Positions 26,189 through 39,631 of a stretch of DNA of 64,000 bases are shown here, piece by piece. The stretch covers positions 54,512,001 to 54,576,000 of the forward strand of contig CM045731.1 of assembly GCA_024760905.1 (NCBI GenBank). The letters are read 5' to 3'. This DNA comes from Plotosus lineatus (lineage: Eukaryota > Chordata > Actinopteri > Siluriformes > Plotosidae). Made by a program: the position numbers and the translations under genes. Within the stretch, counting starts at the first letter, position 1, and each line of letters starts with the position of its first letter. The notes beneath the pieces were generated by a model. That model was not told where the DNA came from. It worked only from the letters and a program-made list of their open reading frames with translations, and did not search any database.

Positions 26189-27716
26189 AAACCTCTCCTT
26201 GTTTACCGTGGACACTGTTCATTAGGTGTGACCGCTCCGGAGACAGTAAGTTCAGGAACTAAAACCGATTCTCCGGGTTTCCTACGAATCTTCGCCGCTT
26301 TCTCTCGGACCTGCTGCTCCAGACTTGTCGTGTCAGGTTTCTGCGGAGGTTCTGGTTTCTCTCGTGGCTCCCCTGGCTCTTCCTCGCTGCACTCATCCTC
26401 CTCTTCCTCTTCTTCATCTTGAGGCTGCTGTCGTCGCTTTTGCTTCTTCTTTACAGCTTTCTAAAATCAGGATTAGAAGCTGCTGGATTGACCTCACTGC
26501 TACACTTGATATCTTATATGGTTTTTATTATGCCGTTTACCAGCTTTCTCCTCCAGGACCTCCATCCCTCCAGCTGTCTCCGGTACTCCACCATCTTCCT
26601 CTCGTAATCCTCGGCAGCATCTGTCTGCAGCTCAGCCGTCTCCGCCAAGATCTCAGTCTCATATTCTCGTTTGTCCTGTTCTCGCTCCACTTCCACCCTG
26701 AGGGGACGAAGTGGAGGAAAAGAAAAGCGAGTCATTCGCTGAACTGCTTAATTCTACCAGGCTAGAGCCTCTCTCAGCAGATTCTGGGTGAAGGCGGGGT
26801 ACACCCTGAACAGCTTGCCAGACACTTACATCTGGAGCATTCTCAAACAGCCAATTCTCTGAATCGTCCTGTATTTGGATTGTAGAAAGAAATCCACCTA
26901 AAACCCATTACAGGGAGAACACGGAAACCATACACAGCAAGCCCAGGAAGTCCACACTGTGCTTATACTACGCCAATGACAGTTTTATTTTCACTGCCAC
27001 TACATAAATCCGGTTGCTACCACGTCCTTATCAGTAAGAACTCAGGTTCTTACCGAGTTCTGATTGGACCACGCCAACACTACACACACCATGCCACAAC
27101 TCCACCCAGAAAAGCCCTCGCCTAGCCTGGGACTGAATCCCAGAATCTTCTAGCTGCAAAACAGACATGCTAACCGCTACACCACCATTCCACCCATAAT
27201 TATTATTATTATTATTATTATTATGGTGAGCTTTTCATGGTGTACCCTGACCTCACCCATAATTGTCTGAGATAGGCTCCAGTCTCTCCGAAACTTTATT
27301 CCCACCACACTAATGCCTTTTAACAAATGTCTGATAAGTTCAATGCTCCTGTTGCTTGTTTCTAAGCCGTACGCACTTCCTGATGTAGAGTTTGTAGGGA
27401 GTGTTGGCGAATCCTTGGAACTCTCGCAGGGATTTAAGGTCTCTCCACACTTTAATGATGCTCTTCAGGAGACTCCGATCCCTGTCTTGCTCCAAGTCTC
27501 GGAGTTGACGTGTGTGTCTGAAGGAGAAGCATGAGATGCAAAGTTTTTTTAAAAATCGTAATATATATGGGATGAAAACAGTCAGAGGCTAAGGTGCTTT
27601 CTTACCTTATTTCCTGTTTGTACTCCACAATCCTTTGCTGACTCACCAGACTAAACCCCTCGCCGTTATGTATCTCCAGCATGTTGTGCATTGCGTTTCT
27701 CAAGCCATTCAACTAA

Positions 27717-27750
<34 letters not shown>

Positions 27751-30383
27751 AAAGAAAAGTAGGCCCCGTATTCCATTACAAAAAAAAAAAAAAAGGTAAA
27801 CGTCTTGATTATTCTGATTGGGCGGCTGTACTACCTTATCCGTAAGGAGACAGGTCAAGTTTCTGTGCCGTCTGCTGAAGTACTGGTCGTACAGCTGAGC
27901 CAGTCGAGTCCCCAGTACGTGCTCCCTGCTGAACAGGGGGTGATGGGAGAATATGAGCCCGGATACATCAATGTCCAGCTGGTAGTCTCCATCTGGGTCC
28001 CCAACTCCCACAATGTAACGATTGACATGTTTAGACTTCAGCGCCTGCACAGAGACCAGGAACACGCTGGCTACAGGGGGTGGTCAGTCGAAAAATCAAT
28101 TCAGATTCCACACTGCCTCTGTAATCTGTTGAGGGTTCCAAGAGTTGCCTGTTCACATGACTAGTGTTTTTAATTACGTCCCTGTTTGAAGATGCCGTGA
28201 AACAATTTGAGCTGAGATGTATGAACATATTTGGGAATGATGGCTAGCTGATACAGTAAAAATGAACAGACGATGAATATACGAGTGCGGAGCATTGCAT
28301 CATATGAAAAATCCCACCAATGTTAAAGTCATTATAACCAGCCTAAACATTATAACCACTGCCTCAGTGCAAACTCCAGCCAATAGGAGAGTGGAACCGT
28401 ACGGTCCATTTTATTAACTATTCCATGAAAAGGGATTGTTTTGTATTTGGATTCTCAGGGCATTACCTCATTGGCATTTAAATCTATTTAATCTCTTGTA
28501 TGGTTTGGAAATTGTAGCCAGATGATTTCCTTTCTACGCACATATCAGCTCTTCTGTCAGCGCTACGGGACCCTGGAGATCACAAGTTCGAGTCCAGGTT
28601 AATGACACAGTCGTCAGCGACCAGGAATCCATGAGGGCTAATTGGTCGAGTTCTCACGGGAGGAAGGGACAGAACATGCTCACTTCCCCGTCACTCGCAG
28701 TGATTGGTGGCCAATCATGGGCTTCTGTGAGCTCATTTGCACAATGAGGCCGAGTGATCAGGAAAGTAATACTTGATGGGTAATACTTGAGTAGGGAGAA
28801 ATTGGGCTACAGGACGTGTCCTCATCCCGGCCTCAGACTGTCCCCCATCAACCCTGAGCCAACAAAGCACCTGGTCCTCATCATTAGATGTGTAACCGCT
28901 CTTATTAACCGTTACCGGTTTCGCCATTATAAATATTACTGGCTATCACTGTAGTAACAGCTGTGTGTGAACGAACCATGATCAGGCTGTAGTGTGATCA
29001 TACTACATTCATACTACAACCAATCAAATTGCACAACATTCTCACGTTCTCTCTGCATCGATCTGATGCACTGGTTTTACTCTTAGGGCATTTGGCAGAC
29101 GCGTTTATCTAGAGCGACCTACGATTAACATTTTTACACAGATGAGCAACTGAGGATTAAGGACCTTAAACAGTGGTGGTACTGGGACTTGAACCCCTGA
29201 CTTTCTGATCAGTAGCCCATTGCCGACCACTGCCATGGTTTCATTCGTTCAGTGATTTGCTGCACCCCTCTATCCTAAAAGGGTCGCAGGGAGGCTGGAG
29301 CCTAACACTGCCAGAATAGGGTAGACCCAGAATGACTTGTCAGACCATCACAGGGCCAGCCCACACAAGCCTTCACGATACTACTCACACCTAGGGGCAA
29401 TCTGGAACAGCCAATTAGCCACATGTGTATGTCATTGAACTGTCGGAGGGAACCAGAGTACCCAAAGGAAAATCATGCAAGTATGAGTAGAACATGCAAA
29501 CCCCACACACTCAAACCCAGGACCGCTATGGACCCACATCTGTGTTCAACAAGCCCACACCACGTTTATCATTCATTAAGTTCTTTACGAGTCTTGATTT
29601 GACCATGCCTGCACGACCATTCTTTACCCTGTCCAAACTTCGACTACATCCTACTAGACTGTGAAAATATTTACTGCATCCACCCAATTTTTGAGGATGC
29701 TGTACGTCACAGGAGTTTAAAGCTTCTCTCAATATTGGGCTGAAAGGGCTACCAACGGGAGCGAAAGGCTACCACAGACCGACAGTTGACATAAACACAG
29801 AGGTTCCTCGAAGGGAAATGACGCCAACGAGAAAACGGAAGGGTGGGTTGATCGGAATACCTTCCTGTAGACAGTCTGTAGAGTTGGGTCTAGCTCCGCC
29901 TCCAGATGAAAAAGGGGCGGTCGTGATGAGGACTCTTTGATCGGATTGGGCAGAGCCATGATCCAGCCGTCATTGCCAAACCACTTGATACCCTGTAAGG
30001 AAACAGAAGAACCATCCATCATGTTCCTGTATAAACACCATGGTTACTGATGAATGTATAAACAAATGGGAGCTCCTGCCGTCCTCTGAATCCAACAAGA
30101 GCATAAATACACAACATGCCTGGAGGGGATCCCCCCTCTTATTGTCTGCATTGGAAACTTGATCGGTGTGTGACTGTTGAAGCATCATATGGACATGATT
30201 TGCGAAAACTGGTCATGCACGGAGTACTGTAGCCACACAATTGACAAACCACGCAAGACCATATAGCGTATTATAAGTAATGGACTGATTCCCTGATCAC
30301 AATCCACTGGGGGGCCTGAACTCTTCAAAGGTACACGCCAAAGACATGCATGTTATCTTTCTGTTCTATATTGCCCCTGGATA

Positions 30384-30439
<56 letters not shown>

Positions 30440-30754
30440 GGCTGCCCTGCAATGGTCTAGTGAGCTGTTCAGGGTGTACAAGGCCCACGCCCTGAGTTGG
30501 CTCACAATTTCACTGATTACATTTTAGGACGACTTGTATTTATATATCATTATATATTTATATATAATACTTCATCATTCATTCATTTTCTGAATGTAGT
30601 GATGACAGCCCTGTACTTCCCACCAGGCCATCGCAGGGCCAACACACAAAGTAGCTGCATCCTGTACTGGATAAACATGGCAAGGTGTCTACCTCCTGTA
30701 TGTCCTATACCTGATACATAATAAAGCCACGTCTCTCTCTCTCTCTCTCACACT

Positions 30755-30844
<90 letters not shown>

Positions 30845-31401
30845 GGAGTCATAGAACAGCCACTAAGCCTACTGTGCATGTCTTTGGATTGGTGGAGGAA
30901 ACTGAAGTACCCAGAGGAAACCACACAAGCGTGGGGAGAACACACAAACTCTACACAGAAAAGCTCTCACTAAGCACGGGACTCGAACCCAGAACCTTCT
31001 TGCATTGTGTTTTGAAATGTATATACTGTAATTTCTCTTGATATTGAGGAACAGTTTACAATATTACGATTAAATAATTTAAACACGACATGTTCATGAG
31101 GGAGCTCTCCTTACTGGGACTCTCACTGCAAAGGAAGCAGCATGACCCAGCTCTGCAGGTGTTTCCTTTTTCATAAGAAAGTGCCCTTTGGTCACATGAA
31201 TAACTTCCTATTTCTAGGAACACAGAACTTTGAAACTCCAAAGAACAACTGAACACACCTGCTCCTGCTTTAGGATGCGGTTTTCCAGAATGTTCTGATT
31301 GGTGCGTGAGACATATGGCCTTTCTCCAACATATAGACCCTCCTCCTCCAGGTAACGTGGACGCACGTTCTCTGGGAGCTTACGAGAAGCGGGCACTGTT
31401 G

Positions 31402-31446
<45 letters not shown>

Positions 31447-32532
31447 TTTATTAATTCCTTTGTTAAACTGCTCAAATGTTCCAGTAGGGTCACCGGAGCC
31501 TATCTCATCTGACTCCGTGAGCAGCTTGCCAGTCCATTCAGGGTGGCACTCACAACCCTTCACAAACTCTCTCACACCCAGCGGGAATTCAAAACACCTA
31601 CCTAACCGGCATGTTTTTTGACTGTGGGAGGAAACCATAGTACCCAGAGGAAACCCGTGCTCTCAGGAGGAAAACACAGAACTTCCCCTGCCGAGCCCCG
31701 AACTCGAACCCAGGATCTTTTTGCGGTGAGGCGGACATGTTAACCGCTACACCACCGCGCTGAACTGCATTCTGAGACAATTTACCCGATTACAGAACAC
31801 AGTGGAGTGGTATGAAAGCCTGTACCGGGTTTCACGCCGGGGATAAACAGAAGCTCTTTCTCTCTCTGCATGAGGCTGCTGGAGTCGACACGCTCAGCCT
31901 TCTTCACCTCCACAAAGTCCTGCGCTGACTGAATGACGAACAGGTCCTCCTCTTCATCCCGGACCAGCGGGACATCTTCATCCTGCGTCACAGGAGTTTT
32001 TAAAATGTTTTTTCTTTAAACAGTGTTTATTCTAAATCCTAATCCATAATAGAATATAAGCTGATCTTCACCCCCTCTACGGTTTCCTCCCTTCCTTCCT
32101 TCTCAGTTTCATCATCATCTTCCTCCTCGCTTTTCTCTTCTTGTTTCTTTGTTTCGTTCACGGTTTCCACTTTGTCTGAGTGTTCTTCAGGCTCGGGTTC
32201 AGGGTCAAAGCTGAAGGTGAAGAAGTTGTAGGCTTCCTCGGTGGTGGGCAAACCGCTTTCTACCTGTTCGGTAGAAGGAACAATCCAAAAGTTTACTCAC
32301 ACTGAACGAAAACAAAAATTTCCTTTATAGAAAAATTTCCTTCAAGTTCAAGGACCAAATACATCCTCACCCTTTTATCTCTGGTGACACATCTGGCTGC
32401 GTCCCGGAATCTTAACCTTGCAGCAGTGGAGGTCTCGCTCTGGCCCGGGACATCGTCTGACTGTGGGTTCAAAAAGCCACTTCATATATTCTGTATTAAT
32501 TCTGTAATAGATATTTGGCCCATTCAAAGTGA

Positions 32533-32573
<41 letters not shown>

Positions 32574-33192
32574 CTCGATCTATCTATCTACCGACCTGGA
32601 AAATATTCTGTGAGAGTGTCGGGAGACGTCCTCCCCCCGCTGCTACAAATTCTTCCTGCTGGTTCGGGAATCAAACCAACAACCTTTCGGTCCTGAACGC
32701 ACTTCCCCAACCATCAGGCCACCAAGTCACGGAATTAATGACTCCCATATTTTTTGGAAATGGTTCCAGAATAAGTGATTGTTTACATCAGCAGTTCTGC
32801 ACGCGTGGTCTGGCAAGCATTAGACAACCTGACAATTTTTAAAAAAAAAAACTTTATCGTTCATTGTGTTCTCGGAGGTTTTAATCTTCTTTAAAAATTT
32901 TTATCACTTTTAATTAAAAAACTCAATAAGTCGAACTGTCAGTGCAAAAAAAAAAAAAAAGCTCCCTTCAGACTAATTTATCATCAAGAGCGTTTAAGAT
33001 TTTATTCTCACTAAAACTTATTTATATCCAAGAGACTGGAGTCTATCTCAGCCGACACTCGACAAAGGCAGGGTACATCGTGAACTGCTCACCAGACCAT
33101 CGCAGAGCCAACACACACACGCACACACACGCACACACGCACACACACGCACACACGCACACACACGCACACACACACGCACACACACGCAC

Positions 33193-33255
<63 letters not shown>

Positions 33256-33349
33256 TTTACACTCACACCTAGGGGAAAGTAAGTGCATGTGTTGGGGTGG
33301 AGGTAGAAGGAATTTATGGTTGGAGGTTAGGTTCATTTTACTGTAAAGA

Positions 33350-33399
<50 letters not shown>

Positions 33400-36300
33400 A
33401 GGGTGTCATGACCTACTTCATGGTCGAATCTGGTCAGTGTTACTCTGTCTCTGAGACTCTTCAGACGGCTTGCGGGTTCCAGTGAAGCCTCCTGTTCCAA
33501 CAGACTCGCAGCTTTGGACTGAAAGAGAGGAAATACCTCGCTATTGGAAAGCACTGACATCGGACATTCCTTCCATAAACACAAGATAAACTCCTATCTC
33601 CAAACATCACCATATCAGTGTCATGGCTGTATGTTTTAATCATCATCATCATCATCATCAGTAGCAGCATTCATTTGCTTATTTGTTGCTTTTTAGTTTG
33701 CAAGGCCCACAAACAACTACACAAATTCACGCCTAGGGGCAACCGGGAACAGCCAATTGGCCTAATGAGTACCCAGATGAAACCCACACAAACACTGGGA
33801 GAGCTTCGCCTGTGACTCAACCAAAGAACCTTCTTCTTCAACCCCTTTGTCACCCGTTATTGTTTATCTTCTTCATTATATCTCCGCCCTTCCCTCACTG
33901 CTGGACAAGACCACGAGATAAAGAGGGAACTGAGTGGGAAGGCAATTTACCAGTTGATTCATATTCCTTCCCTCAGCTACTATTACAAGTTTTGGGTCGT
34001 GACTGAAAGAACAAGATGGCGGCTACGACGACTGAAATGAGCTTCCTTTGCAGCGTGCTGGGCTCTCTCTTAGAGATAGTGAGAAGCCTGGCCATCCAGG
34101 ATGAGCTTGGAGTAGAACTGCTGCGCCTCTGTGTTGAGAGGAGCTGGTTGAGGCAGTGCAAGTATCTTATTAGAACGCCGCCATGGCGTGGTGTTTCTGT
34201 TCTGTACAACCGGCGGGTGAAGAGACCCTGGGGTCAACCCAGAACATGCTGGTCTGGGGACGCCTCTGTATTCACCCGGAAGAGCTGGAGGAAGTGGCTG
34301 GGGAGATGGATGTCTGGAGCTCACTGTTTAGGCTGCTGTGCCTGCAACCCCGCCCTGGAACAAGCAGATGATGATAAAAGACCTGGTGAATGCTGGTTAT
34401 TATACAATCTATTTACAGTAAACCCCATTTATTCATGCGGGTTGTGTTCCAGCCCTTCCCGTGGACCCTGAAAATCCGCGAATTATTGATGCGGTTTTAA
34501 AACCCTATCTGTGATATTACATGCGGTAAAATATGCTTGTTAAACACATTCTATAGACAGTCTTACTCATTAATACAGTAATAATGTAGTAAAATGTAGT
34601 AATGTTTAAGTAAAAACGTTTAAATTTTGCACTGTGAGAATATTTATTAATGAATAAAGCGCTTGGGTTCCTTCCCAGAAGCTAGAGAAGATGCAGGGAG
34701 TTTCAGTAACATCATAGGGCTTAAATAATCATTAAAAACACACTGAAAAATGTGAATTCACAATTCAAGCAATCAGGTTGATGACATGTGCACAAAGGAG
34801 AAAAAAAAAAAAGAGGCGTACACATAATCTGCAACCAATCAGCAGGAGGGAGAAACAAAAGCTCTCCGCCACTGGCTAAATTTGAATCAAGTGGCAGTAA
34901 CTTCCGGGACTACCGCTAATCCACGAGTATGTGGGGCCACAACTGGTGTAACGCGAATGGGCGGGGCACTGTATATTAATCCGCTCCTTCTGACCAATCA
35001 GAATCAAGAATCCGACAGATGTGCAGCATAACCTTTTGTCTGAAGGTTAATTTAAAATTATTTTTAATTTTAAAGAGCCGGTTTAAAGAGGTTTTGTGTG
35101 GAAAAAGAAGTTGGAGCTGTTTTCTAAAAACCTTTGTTTGATTAAAGCACAGCTGGGCTGCAGAGAAAGACTTGAACATGTTGCATTCTTATTAAACACA
35201 TACTGATACACACGCACACACACACACGCATACGCCTGCTCTGTGTGCAAACAGGCCGCGCTAAATCTGCTTAAGTGACTTCCCATGGCTGTTATCCAGC
35301 TTCTCCATAGCAATAAAGTAAACGCTGTCATCATTCAATTCTCATCTTCATGGTCTCTTTTTTCAGTTTGAATCCCCCACCCCATCTCCACCCACCTTCC
35401 AGTACATTAACTTTATGATGTTGTGAGTCACAGTTATTTCCTGCTGTTGTTTGGAGTAGCTTACCCTGGCCTTGCGCAGCTTCTCTCTCACACGCTGCCT
35501 AACAGAACTCTCGGATAGATTGGAATCGGCCCTCGAAACAGGAAGAGGAGGAAGGTCTGAAAGAGAGAGAGCGAGAGAGAGAGACAGAAAAGAAGGGAGG
35601 GGGTAAGAAGGTGGGGGAGAGAGAGGGAGAGCGAGAGAGCGAGAAAGAGAGAAATAAAAACCTATCACAAAACTATGTATAAATATAAATGCATAATTAT
35701 GATGTAATTAATAAAACGTATAATTAGGTGGCATGGTGGCATAGTGGCCAGCACATCTGCCTGTCGGCTGAGATAGTCCAGCCTCCCCCTGACCCTAGTA
35801 CGATTAAATGAGTGAATGAATGCTGAAGTTATAATTATAAAACATTTAGAAGATTAAATCTGATTTTCTGTCCATACTTCAAAAACAACAACAAAACACA
35901 GGAGGTAAGAGCTGGAGGTAGCAGAGATGAAAATGTTGAGGTTCTCTCTGGGAGTAATGAGGATGGATAGGATCAGGAATGAGTACATCAGAGGGACACC
36001 ACATGTAAGAGGTTTTGGAGACAAAGTCAAAGAGGCTAGATTGAGATGGTTTGGACATGTACAGAGGAGGGATAGTGAGTATATTGGTAGTAGGATGCTG
36101 AGGTTGGAACTACCAGGTAGAAGGCTTAGAGGAAGACCAAAGAGGGATATTTATGGATGTGGTGAAGGAGGACATGAAGGTAGTTGGTGTAAGAGAATAA
36201 GATGCAGAGGACAGGGTGAGATGGAGGCAGATGATTTGCTGTGGCGACCCCTGTAGGGAACAACTGAAAGGAAAAGAAGACTTCAACAACAACAAATTAT

Positions 36301-37733
36301 CCACTACAAAACATTGTTCACCTCTGTGACCTCGAGCCAAGCAACCTCCCTTTGCCCCTCCCTCTTCCTTTGTGTCTCCTAGATGCTTCCCTTGCAACTG
36401 CTGCACCACTGTGCCCACCTCCTCCGCTACCTCATCCTCTGGAGGGCCGTCCACCGCCATTTCTTTCAACAGCTGGAACAAAAGAATGGGAATCTGAGTT
36501 TAACAGAACACAACCATGTGGCTATGTGATGGTATAGATACACAGTACAAACAGTGTGTATTTTTTTTTTTTACCTTCTTTTTCTTCTTCATTCTCTCTG
36601 CTTTTAGCGAATGGCGGAGGGTTTCACCCGGGTCCTTCTCACTGACTTTCAGCTCCTGGTGTCATACGCAGTGAAAATTTAACTACAGGAGATATACAGC
36701 AATTGGTAGAGATATACATCATATAACTTAACAATCATGAGCCGGAAGTGCGGTAGATTCATAATAATTGTTTTAGTACATATAAGACACTATAGTCTTC
36801 TTCTTTTCCTTTCGGCTTTTTCCCTTTTTCAGGGGTCGCTACAGTGAATCATCTGATTCGTATGTTTGATTTTGACATAGGTTTTACATCGGATGCCTAT
36901 CCTGACACAATTCTTATCAAGGGACAGAAACACGCTGACGGCTATGCAGCTACTCGTTACGAAAGTCATCAATGGTTCTTTTACATGAACCTCTCATGAT
37001 AGACAGTGAGAGACATGGCTGGCTTTTAATAACCCAGTTAGCTGCACTGCGGGGACAGTGACAACCTTGTGGAGAGTGGGACTCGAACCCCCCAACCTTT
37101 GGATCAGCAATCCAGCACCCTTGACCACCAGACCACCACTGCCCCTTTAAGGGATATTAAAGTATATGCTCCACAAAAAGAATGTGAAATGCAAACTAAA
37201 ACTAGATTTCTTCATCTAGAACTGGAAAAACTAGACTCAGGGCTGCCAACCCAAGAAAGTAGCACTTTGTAGATGATAAACCAAAAATTAGTATTTTAAG
37301 CTGAAAATTAGTATTCGTAATAGACAAAATTAGTACATTCGGCCCTCTACTTACAAAATTAATCTGTTTCAGAGCCTTTTTCTGAACCTGGAGTTTTCGT
37401 AAGTAGAGGCGCATTTTACATGTAAAACACGTGATTCATTCCAAGGCTCCCAAGACTACCCCATAAACCCTTTAAAAATTATAAAAGTACTGTACACCAA
37501 TTTTGTATGAAATATGCGTTAATAGTAAAAGAAAATTATTTATTAAACCATTTAAACATTTTATTAACATATTAAACCATTTTATTAACATATTTATTAA
37601 AAAATCATTATTAAACATTTTTTATTAATGCACATACACACTGTCTCTCTCTATCTCTCTCTCTCTCTCTGTCTGTCTCTCTCTGTCTGTCTCTGTCACT
37701 CTCTCTCACACACATACACACACACACACACAC

Positions 37734-37772
<39 letters not shown>

Positions 37773-39504
37773 GTGTTTTGCCGAATGTGCACAGTCGACG
37801 GAGCATTTGAGGCGGGATGTTGTATTTGAAGCAGAATTACAGTACCTGTTTGAAAAATCAGAGGCCCTGATTCAATATTAACTTGCTTCCTTGCGAGATC
37901 GGAGGTCTTGTCCCATGGAGCACTCTGTTTTCATGCCTCCTTCTGCTTCAATATCATTCCGAAATAATCGCCTCCGTCACTGCATTTCCGCTTTTCGTAT
38001 TTTCTGGTCCATAATGGATAACGAAATATAATGCTGCAATGATAAATCTCAAAAAACCTCATGAGCCAACATTCCTGTTCACTCTCCTTCACGTGTGTGA
38101 CAAACAGGAAGTATGGGTACAGGTCAGCTCCTTCCTGACCAATGTGAGGCCAGCGGGGCGGGATGTTGGGAGACAGCCATTGAGAGAGCAACTCGCGCAT
38201 TGTTTGAATTTTTGAATGCGCGTTTGAATTTTTGAATGGCGCGTTTGGCGCTTTTCGTAAAAAAGAGGTTGTTTTCGTAAAAAGAGGATGAAAATTTAGG
38301 AAAATGTCTTTCGTAACCTGGATTTTGTCCGTATTCAGAGGTTTTTGTAAGTAGAGAGCTGACCGAAATCAAATTAGGATTCCACAAAATTATGTACAGG
38401 TATACCTCGACTTAAGTCGTTCGACTTAAGTCATTCTTGATTACACGTTGGTTTTAAAAAAATATATGTAAAAATGTTTTTAATTAAAATAAAGTTAGTC
38501 ATTATAATCATATATATTATATTATACATACTTTTCATTAAGTGCCGGCGGCTGGCGGAAGCGCTGGCTACTATTAGCCTAGCGCCGGTTGTATTTTATA
38601 ATAGTAAATAATAATATTTAATATAATAATAATCTTTAATAAAAACATTTTCACGGCTTCGTTAAGCTATGTATTTGACAACACGATCACTTGTTTTGAT
38701 AATTTCTCAATTGGTTCACTTTCGATATCCCATGGTGCACTATGCTACCTCATTCAAAAGCGCGGCACTTTTTATTTACGTGCCGCCATTTGCCTGTGCT
38801 CTCGTGTAGATTTAGTGACGGGTCGTACAAACCCGGGTAGTCCAAACTGATGTGAGTCGTACCGACAAGCATGGCGCCGAAGCGAAGTAGATCTAAACAA
38901 CCAACATTAAATACGTTGTTGAAGCGACTCAAGACCGATGATTCCACTGATTCGGAAACATCCATATCTCATGAAATAGGTAAAAAAGTTTTATGCCATG
39001 TCCGAACACAAATTATTTCTTGATTGCATTGAGAGATAATAGTGAAATCTAGCCCCCAGCTAAACTAGCCTAATCTTATTCTAATAGTCTAATCTTTTTA
39101 ATCCTAAAATGATATTACATAAACAGTTTTGACAGACTAGGGTAGCAGTTTGACTCACAAATGTTCTATATTAGTAGGGAAACTGTTAGATTTTTCAAAT
39201 AAGAAGTTTTATGTACAGTCGGCGCCCTACCTATGAAATTAATCCGTTCCAGAGCAGTTTTCTTAACGCAGGGATTTCGTCAGTAGGGGTTGCATTTTAC
39301 ATGTTAAACGCCTAATTTGTTCCAAGGCTCCAGTCTTTGGACTGGATAAACCCCATAAACCCTTTAAAAATGATAAAAGTACACCAATTTTGTATGAAGT
39401 ATGTGTTAAAAGTAAAAGAAAACTATTTATTAAACAATTTATTAACATATTAAACCATTGTATTAACATATTTATTAATGAAACCATTATTAAACATTTT
39501 TTAT

Positions 39505-39578
<74 letters not shown>

Positions 39579-39582
39579 GTCC

Positions 39583-39631
<49 letters not shown>

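Noticed and set aside
33973..34324. Open frames on - between CC2D2A exons that could be an extra exon
   Set aside because: The + strand reads as a degraded LINE C-terminus ([16 protein letters not shown]), and phases agree without it.
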